DNA of 64,000 nt from Streptomyces fructofermentans (GTDB lineage Bacteria; Actinomycetota; Actinomycetes; Streptomycetales; Streptomycetaceae). A program made the translations under genes and the position numbers. Below the pieces are notes generated by a model. It saw only the letters and a list, made by a program, of their open reading frames with translations, did not search any database and was not told where the DNA came from. Positions 43,682 through 51,062 of the stretch are shown one piece after another; the stretch's first letter is position 1; the number at the start of each line of letters is the position of its first letter. The stretch covers positions 1-64,000 of the forward strand of contig NZ_BMWD01000034.1 in NCBI RefSeq assembly GCF_014651055.1, written 5' to 3'.

Positions 43682-43801
43682 CGTTCCGCCCGTCCGGCGC
43701 GGCCGGGTCGCCGATACCCGATCGGAGTCCCGGCCCCGTCCGGCTATGCTCGTTCCTGCATCGGCTCCGGCCGGCGCGTGCACCGGTTCCGGCCGGTGCG
43801 C

Positions 43802-43877
43802 GGACCCTTAGCTCAATTGGCAGAGCAGTGGACTTTTAATCCATTGGTTGTGGGTTCGAGTCCCACAGGGTCTACCA
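43802..43877 (+). tRNA. tRNA-Lys(TTT)
   Basis: Acceptor GGACCCT (43802-43808) pairs with AGGGTCT (43867-43873) with a terminal G-U. The anticodon loop CTTTTAA carries TTT and CCA is encoded at 43875-43877. TATGCT at 43745-43750 is a possible -10 box. Confidence 0.96.
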
Positions 43878-43891
43878 ACCCCTTCGGGGCA

Positions 43892-43924
43892 GGAACCCCC
43901 GCCGACCCGGTCGGCGGGGGTTCC
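43892..43924 (+). terminator. Terminator of tRNA-Lys
   Basis: A perfect 15-bp stem (43892-43906 with 43910-43924) with a 3-nt loop, 14 nt after the tRNA. Confidence 0.9.
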
Positions 43925-44164
43925 GTCGTTTCCCGCCCCGTGACGTCGCCGGGGCGCGGCGGGCCGCCGACCGTGACCTCGTCGGGGTCGATGGCGCGGG
44001 TCCTCGCCGGACGCGGACTCGGGCCTTCCGAAGGAGACGCCGGGGTGCCCGGCCACGCAGCACGGGCACGGGCACGGTGGCCTGCTCGGAAGAGTCCCGC
44101 AACGGCAGACATAGATTCCCCGCGGTTCGCGCGTCCTTGTGGGCGTTGAGAAACGGGAGGGCCC

Positions 44165-44716
44165 ATGGACCCGCAGGACCACGAGAGATTCCGGGATTTC
44201 GTCGATACCCGGTGGAGCGCCCTGCTGCGCTTGGCGAACCTGCTCACCGGCGGTGACCGCCACGAGGCCGAAGACCTGGTGCAGACCGCCCTGACGAAAG
44301 TGCTGGGCCGCTGGCGGCACATCGAGGATCCGGAGGGCTATGTGCGCAAGGTGATGTACCGGCATCAGATCAGCCGCTGGCGGCTGCGTCGGCCGCACCG
44401 CGAGGCGACCTTCGCCGCGCCGCCCGAGAGCTTCGGTGTCACCGATGGCACATCCGCCGCCGACCTGCGGATCACCGTGAGCCATGCCCTGGCCCGACTG
44501 ACGTCGCGGCAACGCACTGTACTGGTGCTGCGCTACTTCGAGGATCTGTCCGAGACGGAGGTCGCCGGCGTGCTGGGCTGCTCGGTGGGGACCGTACGCA
44601 GCACCACCCACCGGTCGCTGGCCCGGCTGCGCGCGCTCGCGCCGGAGCTGGGTTCCCCCGCGCGGACCGTGACCACCACCCCGAACCGCAACCCCCTGAA
44701 GGGAGCCCGCACATGA
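44165..44716 (+). CDS. SigE-family (ECF-like) RNA polymerase sigma factor
   Basis: 183 residues. Region 2 runs from DFVDTRWSALLRLANLLTG through EAEDLVQTALTKVLGRWRHI and YVRKVMYR. Region 4 is LTSRQRTVLVLRYFEDLSETEVAGVLGCSVGTVRS. This is the streptomycete SigE-family pattern of short ECF sigma factors. GGGAGGG lies 5 nt before ATG 44165. The stop overlaps the next ATG (ACATGA), so it is coupled to a membrane protein that may control it. Confidence 0.94.
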   Translation: MDPQDHERFRDFVDTRWSALLRLANLLTGGDRHEAEDLVQTALTKVLGRWRHIEDPEGYVRKVMYRHQISRWRLRRPHREATFAAPPESFGVTDGTSAADLRITVSHALARLTSRQRTVLVLRYFEDLSETEVAGVLGCSVGTVRSTTHRSLARLRALAPELGSPARTVTTTPNRNPLKGART

Positions 44717-46077
44717 ACGCCGACCAGCTGGACCGCGTGGTCCGGGACGTCCTGCACGCCTGGACCCCCGACAGCCCCGGCGCTCCCGCGGGCATCGCCG
44801 ACCGCATCGTGCGCCGCCGTCGGCGGCGGAACCTCCTGCGGGTCACCGGAGCCGCCCTCGGGCTGGCCGGCGTCACCGTGGGCGTCGCCCTCGTCACCGG
44901 CGACAACGGGACTGCCCGGCCGGCCACGCGGGTGAGTGAGAAGAGCAGGCTGCTGTGGCACACCCCGTTGCCCGGTGCGCAGTGGGACGCCTGCGCCACC
45001 GGTGCCGGCACCGGCTCCGTGTACTGCCGGGGGATGCAGCACGACGCCATCGCTGTGGACGCCGGTACCGGGAAGGTCGAATGGCAGCGGAAGGCCAAGG
45101 GCGCCGACGGCCAAAGCGCCCCGGCGGGATCGATGCCCGGCGTCCGGGACGGGGTGCTGTACACCTACGCCGATCACGCCCCGGGCGCGCCCAGGGCCGG
45201 CACGGACCTCGTCGCCCTCGACATCGCCGGCCGGCGGGTGCTGTGGAAGCACGAGCTGGCCGACGACAGCCGTGGCCGGACCTCCGCCGTCCTGTTCGAC
45301 GGCGGGATCCTCGCCAACGCCCCGACCTTCAAGAGCGTGGTCGCGCTGGACGGCACGACGGGCCGCACCCTGTGGACGTACAAATGGAAGAACGCCGACT
45401 GCGACCGGGCCGTGATCGACGGCGTCCCGTACCTGACGTGCTCGTCGAGCAGCGCGAAGTCACCGCGACGGAGCACCGTCGTCCGCCTCGACCCGGCGAC
45501 GGGCACGTCGAGGACGGTGGCGACCGTCAAGGGCCCGACCACGTACATCGGTACGGACGGGAACACCGTGCTGCTGGGCGGCATGGCCGGCGGACAGAAG
45601 TTCTTCAGCGACCCCGGTCCCGCCACCCTGACCCGCGTCGACACCCGTTCAGGCTCTGTGGCGCAGCACCGCGTCGACGACCTGCCGACGGGTGTGGTCG
45701 CGGACGGCCTCATCCTGTCCGCCGGCGGCAACGGCACCGCCGCCGCGTACTCCGCCGACAGCGGCGAGCGGCTGTGGTCGCGCGACCTCGGGCTGACGCT
45801 GCGCAACGAGGCAGGCGATCCCACGACGAGGGAGCTGCCCTCCGCCGCCGCGGTGGACCTCGTCGACCGGGTCGCGTACTACCTCGTCCCGTCCGGGCAC
45901 TTGGTGGGCCTGGACCTGGACAGTGGCGCGACGCGCTGGCGCGGCCGGGTGCCGCTGCGGAACAGTCCGGTGCTGGCTGGAATCGCTCCCGAGCTCATGA
46001 GTTACGAACACGGCCTCATCGGCCAGATCGGCGGCGAACTCTTCAGGATCGAGCCCCAACTGTCCCAAGGAGGTTGA
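44713..46077 (+). CDS. Membrane-anchored PQQ-like beta-propeller protein, putative sigma partner
   Basis: 454 residues. The cytoplasmic N terminus (about 40 residues, ending in a polybasic RRRRRR run) precedes one membrane helix near residues 43-62. The outside part is a PQQ-type propeller with repeated motifs such as DAGTGKVEWQRK, DIAGRRVLWKHE, DGTTGRTLWTYKW, ADSGERLWSRD and DLDSGATRWRG. Coupling to the sigma gene and the tail-in topology suggest an anti-sigma-like sensor, but no zinc-type anti-sigma domain is present. This partner arrangement is common beside SigE-family sigmas; function is inferred. Confidence 0.82.
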   Translation: MNADQLDRVVRDVLHAWTPDSPGAPAGIADRIVRRRRRRNLLRVTGAALGLAGVTVGVALVTGDNGTARPATRVSEKSRLLWHTPLPGAQWDACATGAGTGSVYCRGMQHDAIAVDAGTGKVEWQRKAKGADGQSAPAGSMPGVRDGVLYTYADHAPGAPRAGTDLVALDIAGRRVLWKHELADDSRGRTSAVLFDGGILANAPTFKSVVALDGTTGRTLWTYKWKNADCDRAVIDGVPYLTCSSSSAKSPRRSTVVRLDPATGTSRTVATVKGPTTYIGTDGNTVLLGGMAGGQKFFSDPGPATLTRVDTRSGSVAQHRVDDLPTGVVADGLILSAGGNGTAAAYSADSGERLWSRDLGLTLRNEAGDPTTRELPSAAAVDLVDRVAYYLVPSGHLVGLDLDSGATRWRGRVPLRNSPVLAGIAPELMSYEHGLIGQIGGELFRIEPQLSQGG

Positions 46078-46216
46078 CGGTCGGGATGCGGCGAGGCCGC
46101 GCGGGCTCCGGCGCCCGCGCGGCCGGCGGCCTGATCGTGCCCTCCCGTAGCCGGCCCGAAGCAAGGGGGCCGGCGGTGACGGCGGCCGTCCGGCGAGGGG
46201 GTGCGGGGCGGGCGGT

Positions 46217-46438
46217 CTACCGGGCGGGCGGTGCGTACCGGTCGCCCGCCGCGTGCGCGGCCGGCGGCTCCCGCCGCTGCCGAGCGCGGGTCGGGTCCGG
46301 CGCGGTCCGGTGTGCGGGCGCGTCGCACAGGCGGGCGTGCAGGGTCACGTCGTCGCGGGCGGCCGACCCCGAGTCGACGGGGAAGGTCTCGAACGCCTGG
46401 ACGGGCTCGATGGGCTGGTCGCAGCGTGCGCAGATCAC
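46217..46438 (-). CDS. Small Cys-containing protein of unknown function
   Basis: 73 residues starting at GTG 46438, six nt after an excellent AAGGAGA. It begins VICARCDQPI, a CxxC pair, and continues EPVQAFETFPVDSGSAARDDVTLHARLC with a third Cys; the tail is basic and Pro-rich. The CxxC pair could form half of a zinc ribbon. It is second in a two-gene minus-strand unit with the gene at 46547-46738. The function is unknown. Confidence 0.72.
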   Translation of the reverse strand: MICARCDQPIEPVQAFETFPVDSGSAARDDVTLHARLCDAPAHRTAPDPTRARQRREPPAAHAAGDRYAPPAR

Positions 46439-46546
46439 TCGGTGTCTCCTTGCTGTGAGGGGTGTCGCGGACGCGTCGGGCAGCGGGGTCCGCACTCGTG
46501 GACCTGGACGTCCGGATCGTGGGCGCCGGCCGTCCCGGCCGCCAGG

Positions 46547-46738
46547 TCACGCGAGCGGGGTGAGGCCGCGCTGCTCACGGCAGGGTGCGCAGGCGTACAG
46601 GGCGAACGGCGGGCCGGAGTTCCGCTCGTGCGCACCCACGAGGAGCGCGGTTCCGGACGGGCCCTCGTGCCAGTGGCACCAGCCGCCGGGCCGGTCCTTG
46701 TCGGTGCCGGGGGTTGGGGCGTGGCCAGGCTCCGACAT
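46547..46738 (-). CDS. Small CHWH/CAPC protein of unknown function
   Basis: 63 residues from ATG 46738, with GGAG 5 nt upstream. The motif WCHWHEGPSGTALLVG and the later YACAPCREQRGLTPLA give four possible zinc ligands (CxxH...CxxC). I recall similar tiny proteins in Streptomyces beside regulatory genes. It is divergent from the GntR gene at 46891, with a 150-bp shared region. Confidence 0.75.
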   Translation of the reverse strand: MSEPGHAPTPGTDKDRPGGWCHWHEGPSGTALLVGAHERNSGPPFALYACAPCREQRGLTPLA

Positions 46739-46806
46739 GTCGACTCCAACCAGTCGTCCAGGCCCCCGGCCGGTCGCACGGCGCGGGGGCATCCATGTCC
46801 TGAAAA

Positions 46807-46823
46807 TACCCTAGTGCTGGGTA
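46807..46823. promoter_or_regulatory. Inverted repeat in the divergent GntR/small-gene promoter region
   Basis: TACCC (46807-46811) and GGGTA (46819-46823) flank TAGTGCT. TACCCT (plus, 46807-46812) and TAGGGT (minus, 46813-46808) are overlapping -10 candidates for both directions, so one bound dimer could control both. Confidence 0.4.
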
Positions 46824-46890
46824 GTACACCCTCGTATGCCGCAAGGTTCTACCCATCGCGGGGGATGTGGGTGCATGCCTACGGTGCCTC

Positions 46891-47136
46891 ATGATCGACG
46901 AGTGGGCAGAGGACCGGCCGAAGTGGGAGCAGATCGCCGAGGTGATCCGCGCCCGGATCGCCGACGGCACCTACCCCGCGCGGTCGCGCGTCCCGTCCGT
47001 GCAGCAGATCGTCACCGAGACGGGCGTCGCGGTCGACACCGCGCAGAAGGTGCTGGCGAACCTGCGCGAGGAGGGCGCCATCTACACGGTGCGCGGCCTC
47101 GGCTCGTTCGTCACGGACCCGTCCGACGGCGCCTGA
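46891..47136 (+). CDS. GntR-type regulator with DNA-binding domain only
   Basis: 81 residues: a single winged helix (EQIAEVIRARIADGTYPARSRVPSVQQIVTETGVAVDTAQKVLANLREEG) and a short tail with VRGLGSFVT. There is no effector domain, unlike most GntR regulators. ATG 46891 is preferred; a TACGGT box lies 5 nt upstream and suggests leaderless expression. It is divergent from two small Cys-rich genes, which are its most likely targets. Confidence 0.87.
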   Translation: MIDEWAEDRPKWEQIAEVIRARIADGTYPARSRVPSVQQIVTETGVAVDTAQKVLANLREEGAIYTVRGLGSFVTDPSDGA

Positions 47137-47152
47137 CTCCGGACGACGAAAA

Positions 47153-47184
47153 CGGCCCCGCCCTCCCGAAGGAGAGCGGGGCCG
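47153..47184 (+). terminator. Terminator after the GntR gene
   Basis: CGGCCCCGC (47153-47161) pairs with GCGGGGCCG (47176-47184), with an inner CTCC/GGAG extension. Confidence 0.8.
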
Positions 47185-47315
47185 CTGTCATCCGGCGCAC
47201 GGGGCGACCGCACCGGCGAGGGAAGTCCTGGGTACCTCCCAGGAGGCCCGGCCAGGAATGGCACCCGGTGGGATCGCGACGCACCATGGGAAGAGGTCCA
47301 TGTGGGAGGCCTCGC

Positions 47316-47672
47316 ATGCGGAAACCACCCGACGACAAGACCTACAGGCAGCGGATGGCGGTCTGGATCCTCCTCTTCCTGGTGGGCGTCGTACTCCTGG
47401 CGTCGAGCTACTACCTCGACGGCGCCTCCCTCGGCGCGGACGGGGACGACGCCGAGTCCAACGTCCTGGCCTGGGCGGGACTCGGGGTCACCGCGGTCAC
47501 CGCCGTGGGAGGGCTCGTCACCAGCTACGCCGAGCTCAAGGCCGCCCGGCGGCGAACGGATCGGTCGGCGCTGACACAACCACTCGATCAGTCCGGCCCC
47601 GATCCGCGGTGGGGCCAGGCCCGGACGATCCCTCGTCGACACCTGCACGGTCCGACCGGCCACCAGCATTGA
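47316..47672 (+). CDS. Small membrane protein of unknown function
   Basis: 118 residues from ATG 47316 with GGGAGG 6 nt upstream. Two membrane helices are clear (about residues 14-33 and 48-69), and then a charged segment AELKAARRRTDRS and a His/Arg/Pro-rich tail. The tail composition suggests that the real end may be conserved only to about residue 80. The function is unknown. Confidence 0.6.
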   Translation: MRKPPDDKTYRQRMAVWILLFLVGVVLLASSYYLDGASLGADGDDAESNVLAWAGLGVTAVTAVGGLVTSYAELKAARRRTDRSALTQPLDQSGPDPRWGQARTIPRRHLHGPTGHQH

Positions 47673-47750
47673 GACCGGCACGGTCCGCTGCCGGCACGGA
47701 AAGCGGGGCGGCCGACGGCGACGGCGGCCGCCCGGAGCAGTGGAGGCGCC

Positions 47751-47981
47751 ATGAGGGTGACGAAGCGGACCGTGACCTGCCAGGTCGAGTTGGCCGGCAC
47801 GGACGCCACGGCGGCGGACATCGAGACGCTGATCGGCGACGCCCGTGCGCAGGGCCACGACTTCGTGGTCACGCAGACGCAGGCGGGCTTCAGCCTGAGG
47901 GTCAACTTCGGCGAGGACCGGAACGGCGCCGGCGACCTCCTGCGGCACCTGGGTCGGCTCACGGCCGCCGAGGACGACTGA
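47751..47981 (+). CDS. Small soluble protein of unknown function
   Basis: 76 residues from ATG 47751, with GTGGAGG 4-5 nt upstream. The sequence alternates beta-like and helical segments (RTVTCQVELAG, TAADIETLIGDARAQGH, FVVTQTQAGFSLRVNFGE, LLRHLGRL). No motif identifies it. It ends 37 bp from the convergent ribA gene. Confidence 0.65.
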   Translation: MRVTKRTVTCQVELAGTDATAADIETLIGDARAQGHDFVVTQTQAGFSLRVNFGEDRNGAGDLLRHLGRLTAAEDD

Positions 47982-48017
47982 AGCGCCCGCCACGCGCAGC
48001 GCGGTGCCGCGCCGTGC

Positions 48018-48644
48018 TCAGCCCGCCGTCAGTTCCTGGAGGGGGAGCGTGTGCTGGGTGTGGACGACCTTCGCGCGCAGGTAGCGGACGTTGTGGTCCG
48101 TGGCGAAGACGCCCGTCGGGACGCGGTGGCGCACGGTGATGCCCAGCTCGCTGAGCTGCTCCGCCTTGTCGGGGTTGTTCGACAGGAGGTCCAGGTCCGT
48201 GATGCCGAGGGCGGCGAGCATCTGTGCCGCCGCCGTGTAGTCCCGGGCGTCCTCCGGCAGGCCCAGGGCCGTGTTGGCGGCGTACGTGTCGAGTCCCTCG
48301 TCCTGGAGGGCGTACGCGTCGAGCTTGTTGTAGAGGCCTATGCCGCGGCCCTCCTGGCGGAGGTAGAGCAGCACGCCGCCCTGTTCCGCGATCCGCTCGA
48401 CGGCCTCGCGCAGCTGGGGGCCGCAGTCGCAGCGGGACGAGCCGAGGACGTCGCCCGTCAGGCACTCGGAGTGGAGGCGGACCAGCGGGGTGGCGGTGGG
48501 TTCGCCGAGGACGATCGCCACGTGCTCACGGCCGTCGGCCAGGCCGTGGAAGGTGACCAGTTCGGCGTCGACGCCGTAGCCGTCGTGGAAGCGCAGTGGG
48601 ACCCCGACGCGCGAGCGCGGGGTGGCGGCGGGGTGGTCGGGCAT
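48018..48644 (-). CDS. ribA: GTP cyclohydrolase II
   Basis: 208 residues, single-domain RibA without a fused RibB. It converts GTP to the diaminopyrimidine that starts riboflavin synthesis. The zinc site HSECLTGDVLGSSRCDCGPQL carries the three Cys ligands, and the active-site LYLRQEGRGIGL follows. Tyr in NKLDAYALQ corresponds to E. coli Tyr105, the residue that in Streptomyces paralogues separates normal product formation (Tyr) from the formylated product (Met), so normal chemistry is expected. GGGAGA is 6 nt before ATG 48644. Promoter and two MarR-type boxes lie 115-180 bp upstream. Confidence 0.96.
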   Translation of the reverse strand: MPDHPAATPRSRVGVPLRFHDGYGVDAELVTFHGLADGREHVAIVLGEPTATPLVRLHSECLTGDVLGSSRCDCGPQLREAVERIAEQGGVLLYLRQEGRGIGLYNKLDAYALQDEGLDTYAANTALGLPEDARDYTAAAQMLAALGITDLDLLSNNPDKAEQLSELGITVRHRVPTGVFATDHNVRYLRAKVVHTQHTLPLQELTAG

Positions 48645-48759
48645 GCGGTTTCTCCCGGTCCGGGTGCTGATCGGCTTCGCGAGCCCGGGTTCCCCCCTCG
48701 GGGCGTACCGGGTCCGTGCGGAGTCGTACGGGGTCGCACGGGCCCGTCCCGGGACGTTC

Positions 48760-48777
48760 TGCTTCAGATTTGAAGCA
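48760..48777. promoter_or_regulatory. MarR-type box 1
   Basis: The 18-bp dyad TGCTTCAG-AT-TTGAAGCA lies just downstream of the predicted ribA start site on the minus strand (about +9 to +26). It matches boxes 2 and 3. Confidence 0.65.
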
Positions 48778-48792
48778 AGGGCTCGGATCGAG

Positions 48793-48822
48793 ACACTACC
48801 CCATGCTTTAAAGTTGAAGCAA
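48793..48822 (-). promoter_or_regulatory. Candidate ribA promoter
   Basis: On the minus strand TTGCTT (48822-48817) and TAGTGT (48798-48793) are separated by 18 bp. Box 2 covers the -35 and most of the spacer. The predicted start near 48786 leaves a leader of about 140 nt. Confidence 0.55.
48804..48821. promoter_or_regulatory. MarR-type box 2
   Basis: TGCTTTAA-AG-TTGAAGCA overlaps the -35 and spacer of the ribA promoter, so a bound MarR dimer would block RNA polymerase. Confidence 0.65.
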
Positions 48823-48836
48823 TGAGTTCCCGCGGC

Positions 48837-49352
48837 TCACGAGCAGGGTGTGGACGAGCGGCGGAGCCAGGGGACGTCGTCACCCGCGGTCCGCGGACCG
48901 TCGCCCTGGATGCCGCGGGCGACACCCGCGCAGATCTCCTCCAGCTGTCCCACCTGCTCCGGGGTGAGATGGTCGAAGAGGGTGGCGCGGACCGTCTCGA
49001 CATGGCCGGGAGCCGTGCGTTCCAGCAGGGCCGTGCCCTCGTCCGTCAGGACCGCGGTGCTGCCCCGCCGGTCCTCGGGGCACCCCTCGCGGCGTACCGC
49101 TCCGTCCTTCTCCAGGCGGGTCACCGCGTAGGTGAGCCGGCTGCGGGTGATCTTCGTCCGCTCGGCGAGGTCGGTCATGCGCAGGCGGCGTTCCGGCGCC
49201 TCGGAGAGGTTGGCGAGGATGGAGTAGTAGAGGTGCGGCATACCGGCGTCCTGCTGGAGCTGCCGGTCGATCGCGTCCTCCAGGAGGTGCGAGGCTGCGA
49301 TGTACGCGCGCCAGGCGCGCTGCTCCTCGGGGGTGAGCCAGCGGGTCGTCAT
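48837..49352 (-). CDS. MarR-family transcriptional regulator
   Basis: 171 residues with the MarR layout: a helix near the N terminus (EEQRAWRAYIAASHLLEDAIDRQL), winged HTH (LRMTDLAERTKITRSRLTYAVTRLEKDG) and the wing with CPEDRRGSTAVLT, then C-terminal dimerisation helices. It lies between ribA and the RibD-like gene. ATG 49352 follows a TACACT box by 6 nt, so it is probably leaderless. An 18-bp box covers its own -35 region (autoregulation). The only Cys is in the wing, so redox sensing through Cys pairs is unlikely; a flavin precursor or similar ligand is a guess. Confidence 0.9.
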   Translation of the reverse strand: MTTRWLTPEEQRAWRAYIAASHLLEDAIDRQLQQDAGMPHLYYSILANLSEAPERRLRMTDLAERTKITRSRLTYAVTRLEKDGAVRREGCPEDRRGSTAVLTDEGTALLERTAPGHVETVRATLFDHLTPEQVGQLEEICAGVARGIQGDGPRTAGDDVPWLRRSSTPCS

Positions 49353-49358
49353 TCCCCC

Positions 49359-49387
49359 AGTGTAGGTTTGCTTCAAACTTGAACCAA
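49359..49387 (-). promoter_or_regulatory. Candidate leaderless marR promoter
   Basis: TTGGTT (49387-49382) and TACACT (49364-49359) are 17 bp apart on the minus strand, with the ATG 6 nt beyond the -10. Box 3 covers the -35/spacer. TAGGTT at 49363-49368 on the plus strand is a divergent -10 candidate for the RibD-like gene. Confidence 0.55.
49369..49386. promoter_or_regulatory. MarR-type box 3
   Basis: TGCTTCAA-AC-TTGAACCA differs from a perfect dyad at one position. It lies between the divergent marR and RibD-like genes over both predicted promoters. Confidence 0.65.
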
Positions 49388-49513
49388 GTCCGGCGGTGCC
49401 TCCCGCCGGGACCGCGCCGCCACACCACCGCACCCCGCACCACGCCGACCGTCCGGAACCGTCCCCGGCTGCCCGGGCCCGCCTTCCGTGAGAGTCCGAA
49501 AGAGAGCGCGTCC

Positions 49514-50665
49514 ATGCCGTACCCCCACGTCCTGTTGTCCGCCGCCGTGTCCCTGGACGGCTACCTGGACGACACCGGCCCCGAGCGGCTGCTGCTCTCC
49601 GGGCCGGCGGACTTCGACCGGGTCGACGAGGTGCGGGCCGAGTCCGACGCGATCCTGGTCGGCGCCGGCACCCTGCGCGCCGACAATCCGCGGCTGCTCG
49701 TCAACTCCGCCGAGCGGCGCGCGGCCCGGCTCGCCGCCGGACGGTCCGAGTACCCGCTGAAGGTCGCCGTCAGCGGGAGCGGCGACCTCGACCCCGCCGC
49801 CAACTTCTGGCCCACGGGCGGCGAGAAGGTCGTCTACACCTCCGACGGCGGCGCCCCGCGTGCCAGGGCCGCGCTCGGCGGACTCCCGGACCACGGCATC
49901 GAGGTGGTCCCCGTCGGCCCCGAGATCGACTGGCGGGCCGTCCTCACCCACCTCCACGACGTGCGCGGAGTACGGCGCCTGATGGTCGAGGGCGGCGGGC
50001 GGGTCCACACCCAGCTCCTGCGGGAGGGCCTCGCGGACGAACTCCAGCTCGCCCTCGCCCCCCTGGTCGTCGGGGAGCCGGACGCGCCCCGGCTCTTCGG
50101 GCCCGGCGGGTACCCGGGCGGACCGCGCAACCGGATGCGGCTGCTTGGGACGCGTGCCGTCGGCGACGTCGTCCTCATGCGGTACGTGCCGACGGCCCCC
50201 GGCTCCGGAACCGCCGCCGTCGCCGCCGACCACCGGTGGCTCGCGCTCGCCTGCGAACTGGCCGCCGCCTGCCCGCCCTCCCGGACCGCCTTCAGCGTGG
50301 GCGCGGTCGTCGTCGCGGCCGACGGCACCGAACTGGCCCGCGGCCACTCCCGCGAGACCGACCCCGCGGACCACGCCGAGGAGGCGGCGCTCGCCAGGAT
50401 CGCGGCGGACGACCCCCGCCTCGCGGGCGCCACGGTCTACAGCAGCCTGGAGCCCTGCGCCCGCCGCTCCTCGCGGCCCACGCCCTGCGCCCGGCTGATC
50501 CTCGACGCGGGCGTGCGCCGGGTCGTGACCGCGTGGCGGGAGCCGGACACCTTCGTGACCGGGGCGGACGGCAGCGGGCTGCTCGCGGCCGGGGGCGCCT
50601 GCGTCGTCGTACTGCCGGAGTACGAGGAGCGGGCCACCGCCCCCAACCGCCACCTGCTCGACTGA
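49514..50665 (+). CDS. RibD-like reductase-deaminase fusion in reversed order
   Basis: 383 residues. Residues 1-225 form a RibD_C/dihydrofolate-reductase-like domain: LLSAAVSLDGYLDD, AILVGAGTLRADNPRLL and LMVEGGGRVHTQLL are its hallmarks. Residues 235-383 form a cytidine-deaminase-like domain with His287 and catalytic Glu289 (HAEEAAL) and Cys315 and Cys325 (EPCARRSSRPTPC). Classical RibD has the deaminase first and the reductase second, so this protein is permuted. The two cysteines are separated by nine residues rather than the eight of typical RibD. It probably carries out the second and third steps after ribA. ATG 49514 has only a weak GAGAG upstream. Confidence 0.88.
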   Translation: MPYPHVLLSAAVSLDGYLDDTGPERLLLSGPADFDRVDEVRAESDAILVGAGTLRADNPRLLVNSAERRAARLAAGRSEYPLKVAVSGSGDLDPAANFWPTGGEKVVYTSDGGAPRARAALGGLPDHGIEVVPVGPEIDWRAVLTHLHDVRGVRRLMVEGGGRVHTQLLREGLADELQLALAPLVVGEPDAPRLFGPGGYPGGPRNRMRLLGTRAVGDVVLMRYVPTAPGSGTAAVAADHRWLALACELAAACPPSRTAFSVGAVVVAADGTELARGHSRETDPADHAEEAALARIAADDPRLAGATVYSSLEPCARRSSRPTPCARLILDAGVRRVVTAWREPDTFVTGADGSGLLAAGGACVVVLPEYEERATAPNRHLLD

Positions 50666-50785
50666 CGGCCGGCCGGGATGCCGCCCGCCCCGCGCGCGGT
50701 CCGGTCGCGCGCGGTCCGGTCGCGGGCGGGTGGCCGCGGCGTGTGCGCCCCGGGTCCCGCGGATGGCGTACACTGGTCTCAACGA

Positions 50786-50859
50786 CGCGGGGTGGAGCAG
50801 CTCGGTAGCTCGCTGGGCTCATAACCCAGAGGTCGCAGGTTCAAATCCTGTCCCCGCTA
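50786..50859 (+). tRNA. Initiator tRNA-fMet(CAT)
   Basis: The first acceptor pair is mismatched (C1 with U72). The anticodon stem has three consecutive G-C pairs (GGG/CCC) around CTCATAA, the hallmark of initiator tRNA. CCA is not encoded. TACACT at 50769-50774 is a possible -10 box. Confidence 0.95.
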
Positions 50860-50866
50860 CTGAAGG

Positions 50867-50902
50867 CCGGAGGCCGGAACTCGAAAGGGTTCCGGCCTCC
50901 GG
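50867..50902 (+). terminator. Terminator of tRNA-fMet
   Basis: A perfect 14-bp stem (50867-50880 with 50889-50902) is followed by TGTTT, 7 nt after the tRNA. Confidence 0.88.
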
Positions 50903-51062
50903 TGTTTCCGCGCCCGCCCGGCGCCGCCCCGCCCGGCCTCGACGATCCCGCGCTCCCGCATCGCCGCGTCCGGCCGCCTCACCCGCCCGGCCCCCGTGGG
51001 CTCGCCCCGGGACCCGGCTCCGGACAGCCTGTACGCAGGGTCGGCGAAGGGCAGGAGAACGA

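Noticed and set aside
38825..43783. Very long minus-strand open frame (over 1600 codons) opposite the lipoprotein, helicase and permease genes
   Set aside because: It is a shadow frame created by GC-rich codon bias of the plus-strand genes. Its translation is low-complexity and has no domain, and it runs antisense to clear helicase and permease genes.
48645..48836. FMN riboswitch upstream of ribA
   Set aside because: The conserved RFN blocks (AGGGGGCGGGGTGAA-like start, CCGGCGGT core) are absent; only MarR-type dyads are seen.
50730..51062. Longer start of the SpoIIE-type phosphatase reading through tRNA-fMet
   Set aside because: It would pass through the tRNA and its terminator; GTG 51063 with AGGAG is the credible start.
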